A stretch of 6,223 nt of DNA. Source: Hyphomicrobiales bacterium (lineage in GTDB: Bacteria; Pseudomonadota; Alphaproteobacteria; Rhizobiales; UBA4765). Position numbers and translations under genes: made by a program. Location of the stretch: positions 1 through 6,223 of the forward strand of contig JAIYEB010000223.1 in assembly GCA_027487195.1 (NCBI GenBank). The letters are read 5' to 3'. Below, in pieces: positions 1 to 5,306 of this stretch; the first letter of the stretch is position 1, and each line of letters begins with the position of its first letter. Under the pieces are notes generated by a model. The model saw only the letters and a list, made by a program, of their open reading frames with translations, had not been told where the DNA came from and did no database searches.

Positions 1-201
1 GCGCCGCAGTCGGCCATCCTTGGCATGCACAAGATCCAGGACCGCGCAGTCGTGATCGGCGGCAAGATCGAGATCCGTCCGATGATGTATCTGGCTGTCA
101 GCTATGATCACCGCATTGTCGATGGCAAGGAAGCTGTGACCTTCCTCATGCGCATCAAGGAAGGCCTTGAGGATCCGGCGCGCCTCGTGATGGATTTGTA
201 G
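1..201 (+). CDS. odhB: OdhB/SucB C-terminus (dihydrolipoyl succinyltransferase, E2 of 2-oxoglutarate dehydrogenase), 5' end outside window
   Basis: The open frame enters at base 1 and runs 66 codons to TAG at 199-201. It is the C-terminal end of the catalytic domain of a 2-oxoacid dehydrogenase E2. The active-site signature SYDHRIVDGKEAV is present, with the catalytic His and Asp at visible residues 37 and 41. The preceding PQSAILGMHKIQDR and RPMMYLAVSYD, and the ending LEDPARLVMDL, match the succinyltransferase (OdhB/SucB) type better than the acetyltransferase (AceF) type. By family knowledge the enzyme transfers succinyl from its lipoyl arm to CoA in the cytosolic TCA-cycle complex. lpd (E3) follows 156 bases downstream on the same strand, as in many alphaproteobacterial odhAB-lpd clusters. 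The lipoyl and E1/E3-binding domains lie outside the window, so they cannot be checked. Confidence 0.95.
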   Translation, partial: APQSAILGMHKIQDRAVVIGGKIEIRPMMYLAVSYDHRIVDGKEAVTFLMRIKEGLEDPARLVMDL

Positions 202-357
202 AGAGGCCAAAAGGGAACAGGAAGGCCTCGGGCTTTGTATCTGAGCGTTTTCAGACCCTTGGCTCCTGCGCTGGCTGCCAGCGGCAGCCCTTCGCTGTCG
301 ATTGGCATCTCTTGATCTGACGTCGTTTTACCAACCCTGAACGGACCAGAAACGCCC
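202..357 (+). promoter_or_regulatory. odhB-lpd spacer with overlapping hairpins
   Basis: This 156-base gap holds no convincing gene. It contains a 6-bp inverted repeat GAGGCC/GGCCTC at 203-208 and 224-229. It also contains a tight pair of mutually exclusive hairpins. One has arms 269-274 (CGCTGG) and 278-283 (CCAGCG). The other has arms 273-279 (GGCTGCC) and 283-289 (GGCAGCC). Neither is followed by a T-run, so a classical intrinsic terminator is not supported. A role in mRNA processing, attenuation or differential stability between odhB and lpd is inference. No clear -35/-10 promoter is visible. Confidence 0.4.
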
Positions 358-1770
358 ATGTCCTATGATCTCATCGTGATTGGTTCGGGCCCTGGCGGCT
401 ATGTCGCAGCCATCCGCGCCTCGCAACTCGGCCTCAAGGTCGGCATTGTTGAGAAGTGGCCGACCTTTGGCGGCACATGCCTCAACATCGGCTGCATCCC
501 ATCAAAGGCGCTGCTGCATGCCTCCGAATTGTTTGAGGAGGCTGGCCACGGCTTTGCAGCATTCGGCATTGATGTGCCCCAGCCGAAACTGAACCTGCCG
601 GCCATGATGAAGCACAAGGCCGACACGGTGAAATCGAACGTCGATGGCGTGGCTTTCCTTTTGAAGAAGAACAAGGTCACGGCCCATATCGGAACCGGGC
701 GCATCGCAGGCGCTGGCAAGGTCGAAGTGGTCAAGGCCGACGGATCTGTCGAGCAGCTCGAGACCAAGAACATCATCATTGCCACAGGCTCGGTGGTTGC
801 TCCCTTGCGTGACAAGGACGGCAAGGCCATCGAGATCGATGAGACGACCGTCGTGTCCTCCACCGGTGCGCTCGATCTGCCAAAGGTTCCCGGCCATCTC
901 GTGGTGGTTGGTGCGGGCGTCATCGGGCTTGAGCTTGGCTCGGTCTGGCGCAGGCTCGGCGCGAACGTCACGGTGATCGAATATACCGACAAGTGCCTGA
1001 CCGGCATGGACCTTGAGGTCGGCAAGCAGTTCCAGCGCCTGATGGAAAAGCAGGGCGTGAAGTTCCACCTGTCCTCGCGCGTCACGGGCGTGAAGCGCGG
1101 CAAGACAGGTGCTTCCGTCACGTTTGAACCGGTTGCAGGTGGGGATGCGGTCAACCTTGAAGCGGATGTGGTTCTGGTTGCCACGGGCCGGATTCCCTAC
1201 ACTGAGGGCCTTGGCCTGGAAGCTGCAGGCGTGGCGATCGAGCGCGGCCGCGTTGTGATCGATGATCACTTCCGCACCAATGTCGCCGGCATTTATGCCA
1301 TTGGCGATGTGGTGCGTGGACCGATGCTCGCGCACAAGGCCGAGGATGAGGGTGTCGCCTGCGCTGAAATCATTGCCGGCAAGGCGGGTCACGTGAACTA
1401 TGATGTCATTCCCGGTGTGGTCTACACGTTCCCGGAAGTGGCCTCTGTCGGAAAGACCGAGGAAGAGCTGAAGGCCGCCGGCATCGCCTATGCGGTCGGA
1501 AAGTTTCCCTTCATGGCCAACGGGCGCGCACGCGCCAACCGCACCACGGACGGCTTCGTCAAGGTCCTGGCGGATGCGGCGTCAGACCGGGTGCTTGGGG
1601 TTCATATCGTTGGCGCAGGTGCTGGCGACATGATCCATGAAGCTGCGGTGCTGATGGAGTTCGGCGGCTCGTCCGAGGATCTGGCGCGCACATGCCACGC
1701 GCACCCGACACTGTCCGAGGCCGTCAAGGAAGCCGCCCTCGCGGTTGAAAAGCGCGCCATCCATATCTGA
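358..1770 (+). CDS. lpdA: Dihydrolipoyl dehydrogenase (E3)
   Basis: A complete 470-residue flavoprotein of the usual family length. The N-terminal FAD-binding motif GSGPGGYVAAIRA covers residues 9-21. The redox-active disulfide GGTCLNIGCIPSK covers 38-50, with Cys41 and Cys46. ATGS at 142-145 and the NAD-binding GAGVIG at 185-190 follow. The second FAD motif IYAIGDV is at 312-318. The C-terminal interface motif HPTLSE carries the catalytic His449 and Glu454. The enzyme reoxidises dihydrolipoamide on E2 with NAD+. Placement after odhB points to the 2-oxoglutarate complex, though E3 may also be shared with pyruvate dehydrogenase or the glycine cleavage system. The ATG at 358 is the only start that keeps the beta-strand before the FAD motif. 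Its Shine-Dalgarno is weak (a GGA about 12 bases upstream). It converges on hemJ with only 22 bases between stops and no obvious terminator. Confidence 0.97.
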   Translation: MSYDLIVIGSGPGGYVAAIRASQLGLKVGIVEKWPTFGGTCLNIGCIPSKALLHASELFEEAGHGFAAFGIDVPQPKLNLPAMMKHKADTVKSNVDGVAFLLKKNKVTAHIGTGRIAGAGKVEVVKADGSVEQLETKNIIIATGSVVAPLRDKDGKAIEIDETTVVSSTGALDLPKVPGHLVVVGAGVIGLELGSVWRRLGANVTVIEYTDKCLTGMDLEVGKQFQRLMEKQGVKFHLSSRVTGVKRGKTGASVTFEPVAGGDAVNLEADVVLVATGRIPYTEGLGLEAAGVAIERGRVVIDDHFRTNVAGIYAIGDVVRGPMLAHKAEDEGVACAEIIAGKAGHVNYDVIPGVVYTFPEVASVGKTEEELKAAGIAYAVGKFPFMANGRARANRTTDGFVKVLADAASDRVLGVHIVGAGAGDMIHEAAVLMEFGGSSEDLARTCHAHPTLSEAVKEAALAVEKRAIHI

Positions 1771-1792
1771 CGCGCCGGGTTCTGCCCTCAGT

Positions 1793-2215
1793 TCAGAACG
1801 GCTTGACGATGACGAAGATCACGATCGCGACCATGAGCGCGGTCGGGATCTCGTTCATCACACGGTAGAATTTGTGCGTGCGGACATTGCGGTCGGCCGC
1901 AAAATCCTTGACCCAGCGCGCCATCATTCCGTGCATTGCGAACAGGCCGATCAGCGCGGCTGACTTCGCCCAGAACCAGCCTGTCGTCCACCACCGCCCG
2001 TCCCACATCAACCAGAGGCCCGCGACCAGCGACACGACCATGGCCGGCGTCATGATGGCCTTCAACAGACGCCGCTCCATCACCTTGAAGGTCTCGGACT
2101 GGACCGAGCCGACTTCTGCCGAGGTGTGGTAGACGAACAGGCGCGGCAGATACAAAAGCCCGGCCATCCACGCGATGATGGCGATCACGTGAAGCGCCTT
2201 GATCCACTCGTACAT
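1793..2215 (-). CDS. hemJ: HemJ, membrane protoporphyrinogen IX oxidase
   Basis: A 140-residue membrane protein matching the HemJ (UPF0093, TIGR00701) family in length and pattern. Hydrophobic segments lie at about residues 5-25, 55-71, 82-98 and 123-138, consistent with four membrane helices. Conserved family features are visible: His9 in the first helix (IKALHVIAIIAWMAGL), LPRLFVYH at 23-30, LKAIMTP at 51-57, Lys84 in FWAKSAALIG, and YRVMNEIP at 117-124. The family oxidises protoporphyrinogen IX to protoporphyrin IX at the cytoplasmic membrane in bacteria lacking HemY and HemG. The start ATG (2213-2215) shares one base with the hemE stop (TGATG). It is therefore probably translated by coupling to hemE from one mRNA. 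A frame of similar length on the same strand, overlapping it, is a shadow. Confidence 0.93.
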   Translation of the reverse strand: MYEWIKALHVIAIIAWMAGLLYLPRLFVYHTSAEVGSVQSETFKVMERRLLKAIMTPAMVVSLVAGLWLMWDGRWWTTGWFWAKSAALIGLFAMHGMMARWVKDFAADRNVRTHKFYRVMNEIPTALMVAIVIFVIVKPF

Positions 2216-3237
2216 CAGCCAGCCCTGACGCGGGCAAGGACGCGCTCGACCGCCGATATCGGCGCTTCCGGCGTAATCCCATGCCCAAGGTTGAAGATGT
2301 GGGGCTTGCCCCGAAACGCGTTCATGATCGCATCGACACCAGCGTCAATGCCTTCATTTGAGCCCAGAAGCCGGATCGGATCGAGATTGCCCTGGGTTGG
2401 GACCGGGACTGCACCTGCCGCCCAGACCGGGTCAAGCGACCAGTCAAGGCTTACGGCGTCAACACCGGTCTTCCTGACAAAGTCCGGAAGGCGTGAGCCT
2501 GCGCCACGCGGGAAGCCAATGATCTTTGCCCCAGGCTTTCTGGCGCGCACCCCAGCAACAATGCGCTGGGTTGGGCCGACGACAAAGCGCTCGAACGCGC
2601 GCACATCAAGGCTTCCGGCCCACGTGTCAAACAGCTGGACGGCATCGGCGCCAGCATCAAGCTGTCGGCACAGATAGTCGACCGACGCCTCGACCAGAAT
2701 GTCCATGAGGCGATCAAGCGCTTCGGGTTTCGCGTAGGCCCAGTGCTTGGCTGGCCCCTGATCATCGGTGCCGCGACCCGCAATCATGTAGGTGGCCACC
2801 GTCCAGGGCGCGCCGCAAAAGCCGAGCAGCGTCGTCTCAGCGGGAAGCCTGGCGCGCAGGGTTGAGACGGTTTCAAAAACCGGCGCGAGATGGGATGCGA
2901 TGCGCCCGACATTGAGCGAAGACAGATCCGCCTCGCTGATCGGATCAAGCCGCGGCCCCTCGCCCACCTCAAACCGCACATCGCGACCCAGAGCGTGCGG
3001 GACGACGAGAATGTCCGAGAACAGGATCGAGGCATCAAATCCGAAGCGGCGGATCGGCTGCAGCGTAACCTCTACCGCGAATTTGGGCGTGTAGCACAGA
3101 TCAAGGAAGGAGCCTGCGTCGGCGCGCACGGCACGATATTCCGGCAGATAGCGACCGGCCTGGCGCATGAACCAAACCGGCGGTGGCCATACCGCTTCGC
3201 CGGAAAGCACTTTCATCAAGGATCTTTGCTGGGTCAC
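2215..3237 (-). CDS. hemE: Uroporphyrinogen decarboxylase
   Basis: A full-length 340-residue HemE, the cytosolic enzyme that removes four acetate carboxyls from uroporphyrinogen III to give coproporphyrinogen III. Diagnostic motifs: FMRQAGRYLPEY at 23-34 (substrate-binding Arg25 and Arg29), FSDILVVP with the essential Asp75, CGAPWTVATYMI with the conserved Tyr, QLFDTWAG, QGNLDP, and NLGHGI near the C-terminus (His319). The GTG at 3235-3237 is chosen because it gives the expected ~23 residues before MRQAGR. An in-frame ATG eight codons in (3216) would shorten the N-terminus, and neither start has a strong Shine-Dalgarno. The gene reads away from the candidate origin and is followed by hemJ with a one-base overlap. 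hemE next to oriC is typical of Alphaproteobacteria. Confidence 0.96.
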   Translation of the reverse strand: MTQQRSLMKVLSGEAVWPPPVWFMRQAGRYLPEYRAVRADAGSFLDLCYTPKFAVEVTLQPIRRFGFDASILFSDILVVPHALGRDVRFEVGEGPRLDPISEADLSSLNVGRIASHLAPVFETVSTLRARLPAETTLLGFCGAPWTVATYMIAGRGTDDQGPAKHWAYAKPEALDRLMDILVEASVDYLCRQLDAGADAVQLFDTWAGSLDVRAFERFVVGPTQRIVAGVRARKPGAKIIGFPRGAGSRLPDFVRKTGVDAVSLDWSLDPVWAAGAVPVPTQGNLDPIRLLGSNEGIDAGVDAIMNAFRGKPHIFNLGHGITPEAPISAVERVLARVRAG

Positions 3238-3302
3238 ATCATGCTCGATTGGAAAAGAGGTGTCAGGGCCATCGTTGGAGCGGAACCTAGTTGGACAGTT
3301 GC

Positions 3303-3347
3303 GATCTTGAAAGAAAGAAAGATTCTCTTAACCTTTTGATATGTCTT
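3303..3347. other. AT-rich candidate DNA unwinding element
   Basis: By direct count, 13 of 45 bases are G or C (about 29%), far below the surrounding genes. The segment contains a purine run with three tandem GAAA units (3309-3320), then a pyrimidine-rich stretch TTCTCTTAACCTTTT. It lies about 80 bases from the nearest DnaA-box pair. Purine/pyrimidine strand asymmetry and low stability suit a duplex-unwinding element. It could equally be the hemE promoter region, or both. Confidence 0.5.
3317..3331 (-). promoter_or_regulatory. Degenerate CtrA-like site containing a GANTC methylation site
   Basis: On the minus strand the sequence reads TTAA-GAGAATC-TTTC. This has the spacing of the CtrA consensus TTAA-N7-TTAA but two mismatches in the second half. 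The seven-base gap includes GAATC, a CcrM-type GANTC site and the only one I found in this spacer. CtrA sites and GANTC methylation are associated with the Caulobacter origin. Here the match is weak and suggestive only. Confidence 0.22.
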
Positions 3348-3424
3348 GGGTCAGGAATTGTGCTGACACCGGTTCATACCTCTCCTCTCAACCGTGTTTT
3401 CATCATCGCTGCTCAGGGATGGGT

Positions 3425-3433
3425 TGTGGAGAA
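3425..3433 (-). promoter_or_regulatory. DnaA box (TTCTCCACA on minus strand)
   Basis: The plus strand reads TGTGGAGAA, so the minus strand reads TTCTCCACA, one mismatch (third base) from TTATCCACA. It forms an inverted pair with the box at 3439-3447. Confidence 0.65.
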
Positions 3434-3438
3434 CGTAT

Positions 3439-3447
3439 TTGTCCACA
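3439..3447 (+). promoter_or_regulatory. DnaA box (TTGTCCACA)
   Basis: One mismatch (third base) from TTATCCACA. It is separated from the inverted box at 3425-3433 by five bases. The TGTGGA and TCCACA cores form an 11-base-spaced inverted repeat. Confidence 0.68.
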
Positions 3448-3542
3448 TAGGGCTGCCCACACCCGGCCTGAAAGTCTTTAGGCATGGTCTGCCAATGGCT
3501 TGACCAGATCAGGTGGTTCAGCCTGTCAACAGATCGAAGCGA

Positions 3543-3551
3543 TGTGGATAT
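3543..3551 (-). promoter_or_regulatory. DnaA box (ATATCCACA on minus strand)
   Basis: The plus strand TGTGGATAT reads ATATCCACA on the other strand. Only the first base differs from TTATCCACA, and the TATCCACA core is intact. Confidence 0.7.
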
Positions 3552-3679
3552 CAATCCATCCCCAGAGACCGACGGCGGCACGTGCTTTCACAGCTCAAGG
3601 GTCTCAACTGTTGATCGATTGGGCTTCCTAAGCCTAGGGTGCGGCCTTCGCCGTGTTTTGTCCCCATGATCCCACTCGC

Positions 3680-3699
3680 TCCACAACCCCTGTGGATAC
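3680..3699 (-). promoter_or_regulatory. DnaA box (GTATCCACA) in an inverted repeat next to ppsR
   Basis: TGTGGATAC at 3691-3699 reads GTATCCACA on the minus strand, one mismatch from consensus. A half-box TCCACA (3680-3685) lies opposite it across five bases. The two make a perfect 6-bp inverted repeat, TCCACA-ACCCC-TGTGGA. It ends about 20 bases before the ppsR start codon, so DnaA bound here could also influence ppsR expression (inference). Confidence 0.65.
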
Positions 3700-3719
3700 C
3701 AGATGGATTGAACAGATGA

Positions 3720-4586
3720 ATGATCCCAGATCGTGAGACAAACCCTTTGAGCCAAACGTTTTTTCACCTTCATCTCGTATCGGATGCAACAGGCGAAACG
3801 CTGACGGCGGTCGCGCGGGCTGCGGCTGTTCAGTACGCCTCTGCACGTCCGATCGAGCACGTCTATCCGCTGGTTCGCACCCAGCGCCAGCTTGATCGCG
3901 TGATCTCCGAGATCGAGGGCAATCCAGGGATTGTGCTGTTCACGATCGTCAACTCGGACCTGACGGCCAGGCTTGAGACGAAGTGCCGGGAATTCGGTGT
4001 GCCGTGCGTATCGGTTCTTGCGCCGGTGCTGGATGTGTTCCGTTCCTATCTTGGCGTTGAACTGACACCGCGCGTGGGCGCGCAGCACACGCTCGACGCC
4101 GCCTACTTCCAGCGCATCGACGCGCTGAACTTCACCATGGTCCATGATGATGGCCAGCTTCAGGAAGATGTCGAGGATGCGGACATTGTTCTTGTCGGGA
4201 TCAGCCGGACGTCCAAGACACCGACCTCGATCTATCTTGCAAATCGCGGGTTCAAGACGCTGAACGTGCCGCTGGTCCCAAACATTCCCATCGATCCGCT
4301 GGTCCTGAATGCGGTCAAGCCGCTGGTTGTCGGCCTGATTGCGAGCCCGGAGCGCATTGTGCAGATCCGCGAAAACAGACTTCTGGCGCTTAATGCGGAC
4401 ACAGGTACTGATTATGTCGACCGCACCAATGTCAGCCAGGAGATCGCGGCCTCGCGCCGGCTGTTCATGGAACGTGGCTGGCCAATGATTGATGTGACGC
4501 GCCGCTCCATCGAGGAAACGGCGGCTGGCATCATAGCCCTTCACACTGAGCGCCGACAAAGCGGCCGGATATCGAACGAGACATGA
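3720..4586 (+). CDS. ppsR: Putative pyruvate, phosphate dikinase / PEP synthase regulatory protein (DUF299, RP001 family)
   Basis: A 288-residue protein of the DUF299/PDRP family. Family members are bifunctional: they inactivate PPDK or PEP synthase by ADP-dependent threonine phosphorylation and reactivate it by phosphate-dependent dephosphorylation. The N-terminal signature FHLHLVSDATGETL covers residues 15-28. The P-loop-like GISRTSKTPTSIYLANRG covers 160-177, with a Ser where E. coli PpsR has Gly (SRTSKT against SRSGKT). LNVPLVPNIP at 181-190 and the C-terminal RRSIEETA at 261-268 also fit the family. Which dikinase it controls cannot be told from the window. The ATG at 3720 is preferred because the ATG at 3716 is in another frame and stops within a few codons. 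Its Shine-Dalgarno is weak. It is the first rightward gene after the origin and overlaps maf by four bases (ATGA). Confidence 0.93.
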   Translation: MIPDRETNPLSQTFFHLHLVSDATGETLTAVARAAAVQYASARPIEHVYPLVRTQRQLDRVISEIEGNPGIVLFTIVNSDLTARLETKCREFGVPCVSVLAPVLDVFRSYLGVELTPRVGAQHTLDAAYFQRIDALNFTMVHDDGQLQEDVEDADIVLVGISRTSKTPTSIYLANRGFKTLNVPLVPNIPIDPLVLNAVKPLVVGLIASPERIVQIRENRLLALNADTGTDYVDRTNVSQEIAASRRLFMERGWPMIDVTRRSIEETAAGIIALHTERRQSGRISNET

Positions 4587-5179
4587 CACGCATTGTTCTT
4601 GCTTCCAAAAGTGCCATTCGCGCCGAGCTTTTGCGCAACGCCGGCCTGATCCCGGAGATCCAACCCGCCAATGTTGATGAGCGGGCGATCGAAGAGCCAG
4701 CCATGGCGAAAGGTGCATCGCCAGCCGAGGTTGCGGTGCTTCTCGCCGGTGCCAAGGCCCAGGCGGTGTCGATTGAGCGGCCTGATGCCATCGTGATTGG
4801 CGCTGACCAGACGCTGGCCCTTGGCCTTGAGCGATTTTCAAAGCCGAAGGATCGGGCAGCTGCCCGGGTGCATTTGATGCGCCTCAGGGGCGCCACCCAT
4901 GTCCTTGCGTCCGGCGCTGCTATTGCCATCAAGGGCGAAGTGATCTGGACCGGCGTCCAGGAAGCAGCGCTGACGATGCGGCCGTTTTCAGACCGTTTTC
5001 TTGAAAACTATCTCGATCAGATGGGGTCTGTCGTGACCACCACGGTTGGCGGGTACCAGCTCGAGGGTCTCGGCATTCAGCTGTTTGAGCGCATCGAGGG
5101 CGACACCTTCACGATCCTTGGACTGCCGCTTCTGGCGCTTCTTGGCGGGATGCGTGCGCACAAGCTGTTGCAGGACTAG
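4583..5179 (+). CDS. maf: Maf-family nucleoside triphosphate pyrophosphatase, YceF-like
   Basis: A 198-residue Maf/HAM1-superfamily protein, full length. It shows the N-terminal substrate-loop motif LASKSAIRAELL at 6-17 (usually S-x-S-P-x-R), the catalytic GADQTL at 73-78 with Asp75, SKPKD at 86-90, and the C-terminal EGLGIQLFERIEGD. The Asp-Gln pair and the LFERIEG block resemble E. coli YceF, which prefers 7-methyl-GTP. YhdE-type dTTP/UTP enzymes have Asp-Thr at that place. The m7GTP preference is inferred from that resemblance. The family hydrolyses modified NTPs to NMP plus pyrophosphate in the cytoplasm. Its ATG overlaps the ppsR stop by four bases, implying coupled translation. The stop TAG at 5177-5179 is immediately followed by the Shine-Dalgarno of the next frame. 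Confidence 0.93.
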   Translation: MTRIVLASKSAIRAELLRNAGLIPEIQPANVDERAIEEPAMAKGASPAEVAVLLAGAKAQAVSIERPDAIVIGADQTLALGLERFSKPKDRAAARVHLMRLRGATHVLASGAAIAIKGEVIWTGVQEAALTMRPFSDRFLENYLDQMGSVVTTTVGGYQLEGLGIQLFERIEGDTFTILGLPLLALLGGMRAHKLLQD

Positions 5180-5184
5180 AGGAG
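5178..5184 (+). promoter_or_regulatory. Strong Shine-Dalgarno after maf
   Basis: AGAGGAG overlaps the maf stop codon and stands five bases before the ATG at 5190. It is a better ribosome binding site than any other in the window, yet it serves a 37-codon frame and not aroE directly. AGGAG (5180-5184) is complementary to CTCCT (5297-5301) just before the aroE start. Confidence 0.6.
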
Positions 5185-5189
5185 TGCCG

Positions 5190-5303
5190 ATGACCTTCGA
5201 AAGCTCCAATGGAGTCATAGGCTTGACGGCGCCTATGGTGAGTTTGTTGTTGGCTCCGACGTTTGTCCCGGATGGGATGCAAACGTCAAAATCAGGCTCC
5301 TAG
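5190..5303 (+). CDS. Possible small ORF / aroE leader peptide (37 aa), unrecognised
   Basis: ATG at 5190 opens 37 codons ending in TAG at 5301-5303. That stop is in frame with aroE and three bases before its TTG start. The peptide begins MTFESSNGVIG, has a hydrophobic middle (SLLLAPTFVP) and ends in Lys-Ser-Gly-Ser; I do not recognise it. For translation: the strong Shine-Dalgarno at 5178-5184 and the stop placed for re-initiation on aroE. Against real protein coding: about 52% GC by count, codons atypical of the neighbours (ATA, AGT, a TTG-TTG-TTG run), and most of the frame is occupied by inverted repeats. Alternatives: a leader peptide coupling maf to aroE, a displaced aroE start after an insertion, or a structured RNA with a chance frame. 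Confidence 0.35.
   Translation: MTFESSNGVIGLTAPMVSLLLAPTFVPDGMQTSKSGS
5204..5287 (+). repeat. Cluster of three inverted repeats in the maf-aroE spacer
   Basis: Three consecutive potential hairpins. The first has arms CTCCA 5204-5208 and TGGAG 5210-5214. The second has arms CATAGGC 5216-5222 and GCCTATG 5231-5237, with an 8-base loop. The third has arms GACGTTTG 5258-5265 and CAAACGTC 5280-5287, extended inward by TCCC 5266-5269 and GGGA 5274-5277. That gives 12 pairs, a GGAT loop and a 2-base bulge. No T-run follows, so these are not plain terminators. A possible outer helix pairs CTAG..GAG of 5176-5184 with CTCCTAG at 5297-5303. This may be a structured leader RNA for aroE or a small palindromic insertion. 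Confidence 0.6.
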
Positions 5304-5306
5304 GCC

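Larger units (their letters stand above)
3238..3719. other. oriC: Candidate chromosomal replication origin (oriC) between hemE and ppsR
   Basis: This 482-base non-coding spacer separates divergent hemE and the DUF299/RP001-type gene, the position of oriC in Caulobacter and many other Alphaproteobacteria. Seen in sequence: four 9-mers, each one mismatch from the DnaA consensus TTATCCACA (3425-3433 minus, 3439-3447 plus, 3543-3551 minus, 3691-3699 minus). Weaker candidates are CTGCCCACA at 3453-3461, GCTTTCACA at 3584-3592 and TTGTCCCCA at 3658-3666. An AT-rich patch lies at 3303-3347 on the hemE side. The spacer must also carry the divergent promoters of hemE and ppsR, but I could not place a convincing -35/-10 pair. 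Short frames across it lack family similarity and good start signals. Origin function is inferred from context plus box density. Confidence 0.85.

Noticed and set aside
399..1392. Two long minus-strand frames antisense to lpd (261 and 296 codons)
   Set aside because: Both are overlapped by a fully motif-supported Lpd on the plus strand and show no domain pattern, so they are codon-bias shadows.
1771..1792. Possible bidirectional terminator between lpd and hemJ
   Set aside because: The 22-base gap has no stable hairpin and no T-run on either strand.
3507..3519. IHF-like site GATCAGGTGGTTC
   Set aside because: It has two mismatches at constrained positions of WATCARNNNNTTR. TATCAATCCATCC at 3549-3561 is equally imperfect. 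Such matches are expected by chance.
3291..3669. Short plus- and minus-strand frames inside the hemE-ppsR spacer
   Set aside because: They lack good ribosome sites and known motifs, and they overlap the DnaA boxes. The spacer is better explained as origin and promoter DNA.
3303..3732. Apparent enrichment of GATC in the origin spacer, as in Dam/SeqA-controlled origins
   Set aside because: GATC is also frequent in the coding parts of this window, and Alphaproteobacteria normally use CcrM/GANTC, not Dam. No special signal can be claimed.
3588..4841. Long minus-strand open frame (417 codons) antisense to ppsR and maf
   Set aside because: It lies across two genes with clear family motifs. Its translation is rich in Arg, Gln and His with no recognisable domain. 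It is a GC-rich shadow frame.
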